Positions 5,929-7,186 of a DNA stretch of 7,186 nucleotides are shown here, piece after piece. Under the pieces are notes generated by a model. It saw only the letters and a program-made list of their open reading frames with translations, ran no database searches and was not told the origin of the DNA. Positions within the stretch are counted from its first letter, which is position 1, and each line of letters opens with the position of its first letter. This stretch comes from Bacteroidota bacterium (lineage in GTDB: Bacteria; Bacteroidota; Bacteroidia; Bacteroidales; UBA1556): assembly GCA_003973505.1 (NCBI GenBank), contig QNXT01000072.1, forward strand, positions 1-7,186, written 5' to 3'. Position numbers and translations under genes: made by a program.

Positions 5929-7186
5929 TTAGTCTTTATCAATTATAATAGGTAAATGAAATGAGAATGTGGACCCAATATTTAATTTGCTTCGCACTTT
6001 AATATCTCCACCCATCATTTTCAGATAGGTTTTTGTGATGGCAAGTCCTAAGCCAGTTCCTTCACGCTTTGGCGTATTGCTTAGGGTGACTTGCATAAAT
6101 CGGTCGAATAGATGCTCTTGTAGTTCGTCAGGTATTCCAATACCTGTGTCTGTAACTTGAAAATATAGTACGTTATCCTTTATTTCATAACTAAATTCAA
6201 TGCTTCCCTCATCGGTGTATTTGCATGCATTATTAATAATGTTTATCAAAATTTGATGTAGGCGAAGTCGGTCTGTAGTGATATAAAAGTCGGGTTTGTC
6301 AACACCATTTTTATAGGATAATTTTAGATTTCGTTTTATGACGTGTTCGTTCATTAAAAAGTTTTTATAAACCTCTTCCATAAGAGCATTCAAATTGAAA
6401 CTCTGATTGCTTATTTTAAGCACTCCAGCCTCAATTTTTGATAAGTCAATAATATCATTGATTAGATTTAATAAATGGTTTCCATTTTTAATGATAATAT
6501 CAATAAACTCATTAAGTTCTTCCTCATTTTCTGCTTCTTGTAACAGATTTGCAAAGCCAATAATTCCATTCATTGGGGTTCGAATTTCATGGCTCATATT
6601 TGCAAGAAACGCAGATTTTAATTTGTCCGATTCTTCAGCTTTTTCTTTTGCGATAATGAGCTCCTGTTCAATTCTTATTCTACGGGCAATCTCAGCCAGT
6701 AATTCTTCATTCCGCATATCGAGTAACCGCGTTCTTTCCTTTACTTTTTGCTCTAAGTTACGATTGATGTCGGCAATGTCCTTGTTTTTTGATGCAATTT
6801 TATGAATCAATAGGAAATTTCTTCGGTCACTTTTTTCAGCATTATATGCAGCAAATATTCCAATTAGAATCGCACTAACAAAGAAAAAATCATTGATAAA
6901 TAAACTGTTATAATCAATATTGCCGTAGAATATGGCTATTATATTATATAAGGCTAAGGATGTTAAACCAGCAATCGTTCCCAAAAGAAACCGCAGCTTG
7001 ATAAATACAAAGCCCGCAAAAAAGATTAATAATAGACCATTACTATAAATAAAATCCTGAGGGAGGATGACCATCATTATAATAATGCCTAATGCGGCTA
7101 ATAGGTATGTGAAGAATACTAAGAGTTGCCAGATTTTTTCAAAAATACGCGTGAAAGACAATAGGAATACAGAAAGCAAAAGAGGA
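5929..7186 (-). CDS. Membrane histidine kinase (HisKA-HATPase), 5' end beyond the window
   Basis: The reading frame is open to the right edge, so the true start is outside; the first in-frame candidate inside is a TTG at 7179, which I do not take as the start. Numbering from that TTG, residues 17-39, 47-65, 67-85 and 93-112 are hydrophobic and look like four membrane helices with short loops. A coiled coil (about 130-185) leads to the HisKA H-box FLANMSHEIRTPMNG with phospho-acceptor His197. HATPase_c motifs follow: N-box LINIINNACKYT (311-322, Asn317), G1 TDTGIGIP (343-350), F-box LFDRFMQ (357-363) and G2 EGTGLGLAI (373-381). The kinase ends after the ATPase domain with no attached receiver; that receiver seems to be the next gene. 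No PAS, periplasmic or other sensor domain is visible, so the signal may be sensed through the membrane helices or the missing N-terminus. Confidence 0.93.
   Translation of the reverse strand, partial: PLLLSVFLLSFTRIFEKIWQLLVFFTYLLAALGIIIMMVILPQDFIYSNGLLLIFFAGFVFIKLRFLLGTIAGLTSLALYNIIAIFYGNIDYNSLFINDFFFVSAILIGIFAAYNAEKSDRRNFLLIHKIASKNKDIADINRNLEQKVKERTRLLDMRNEELLAEIARRIRIEQELIIAKEKAEESDKLKSAFLANMSHEIRTPMNGIIGFANLLQEAENEEELNEFIDIIIKNGNHLLNLINDIIDLSKIEAGVLKISNQSFNLNALMEEVYKNFLMNEHVIKRNLKLSYKNGVDKPDFYITTDRLRLHQILINIINNACKYTDEGSIEFSYEIKDNVLYFQVTDTGIGIPDELQEHLFDRFMQVTLSNTPKREGTGLGLAITKTYLKMMGGDIKVRSKLNIGSTFSFHLPIIIDKD

Noticed and set aside
5922..5942. TTG start adding seven residues to the single receiver
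   Set aside because: It overlaps the kinase stop, and the ATG at 5921 gives the standard receiver N-terminus with a purine-rich stretch in front.
6407..6805. 132-codon plus-strand open frame opposite the membrane histidine kinase
   Set aside because: It lies antisense to the conserved HisKA and coiled-coil coding region, has a low-complexity Ser/Ile-rich product, and matches no family.

Overview
The window looks like chromosomal DNA of an AT-rich member of the Bacteroidota, possibly a marine Marinilabiliales-type organism. The phylum call rests on four things: codon and protein style, weak or absent Shine-Dalgarno sites, a secreted C1B peptidase, and two-component systems that pair HisKA_2 kinases with LytTR regulators. 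The order-level guess is weak. There are no RNA genes, insertion sequences, CRISPR arrays or phage genes.

Layout. The left part (2-1617, + strand) holds a small DUF3820 protein followed after 2 nt by an exported bleomycin-hydrolase/PepC-like cysteine peptidase. A 288-nt gap (1618-1905) contains AT-rich hairpins, a very strong near-perfect inverted repeat that should act as an intrinsic terminator, and a possible Bacteroidota -7 promoter element. Next is ispE (1906-2712, +), the CDP-ME kinase of the non-mevalonate isoprenoid pathway. It converges, across 59 nt, on a five-gene minus-strand cluster that fills the rest of the window (2772 to the right edge).

The minus-strand cluster reads, in transcription order: (1) a membrane HisKA-type histidine kinase, cut by the window edge; (2) a stand-alone receiver; (3) a receiver fused to a HisKA_2 histidine kinase; (4) a receiver-LytTR response regulator; (5) a SAM-dependent methyltransferase. 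Junctions are +7, +1, -1 and +21 nt, so this looks like one operon. The likely reading is a multi-step phosphorelay in which the first kinase and free receiver are the separated halves of a hybrid kinase, the receiver-kinase is an intermediate whose output is a second kinase, and the LytTR protein is the terminal regulator.

The most interesting point is the last gene. Its methyltransferase resembles, from memory of the family motifs, the group annotated as PhcB-like (3-hydroxy fatty acid methyl ester autoinducer synthase of Ralstonia). In Ralstonia, phcB lies beside a sensor kinase and PhcR, a regulator with a receiver followed by a histidine-kinase domain, which is also the architecture of gene 3 here. 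A Phc-like methyl-ester signalling system in Bacteroidota is therefore a testable hypothesis, but the substrate of the enzyme cannot be read from sequence.
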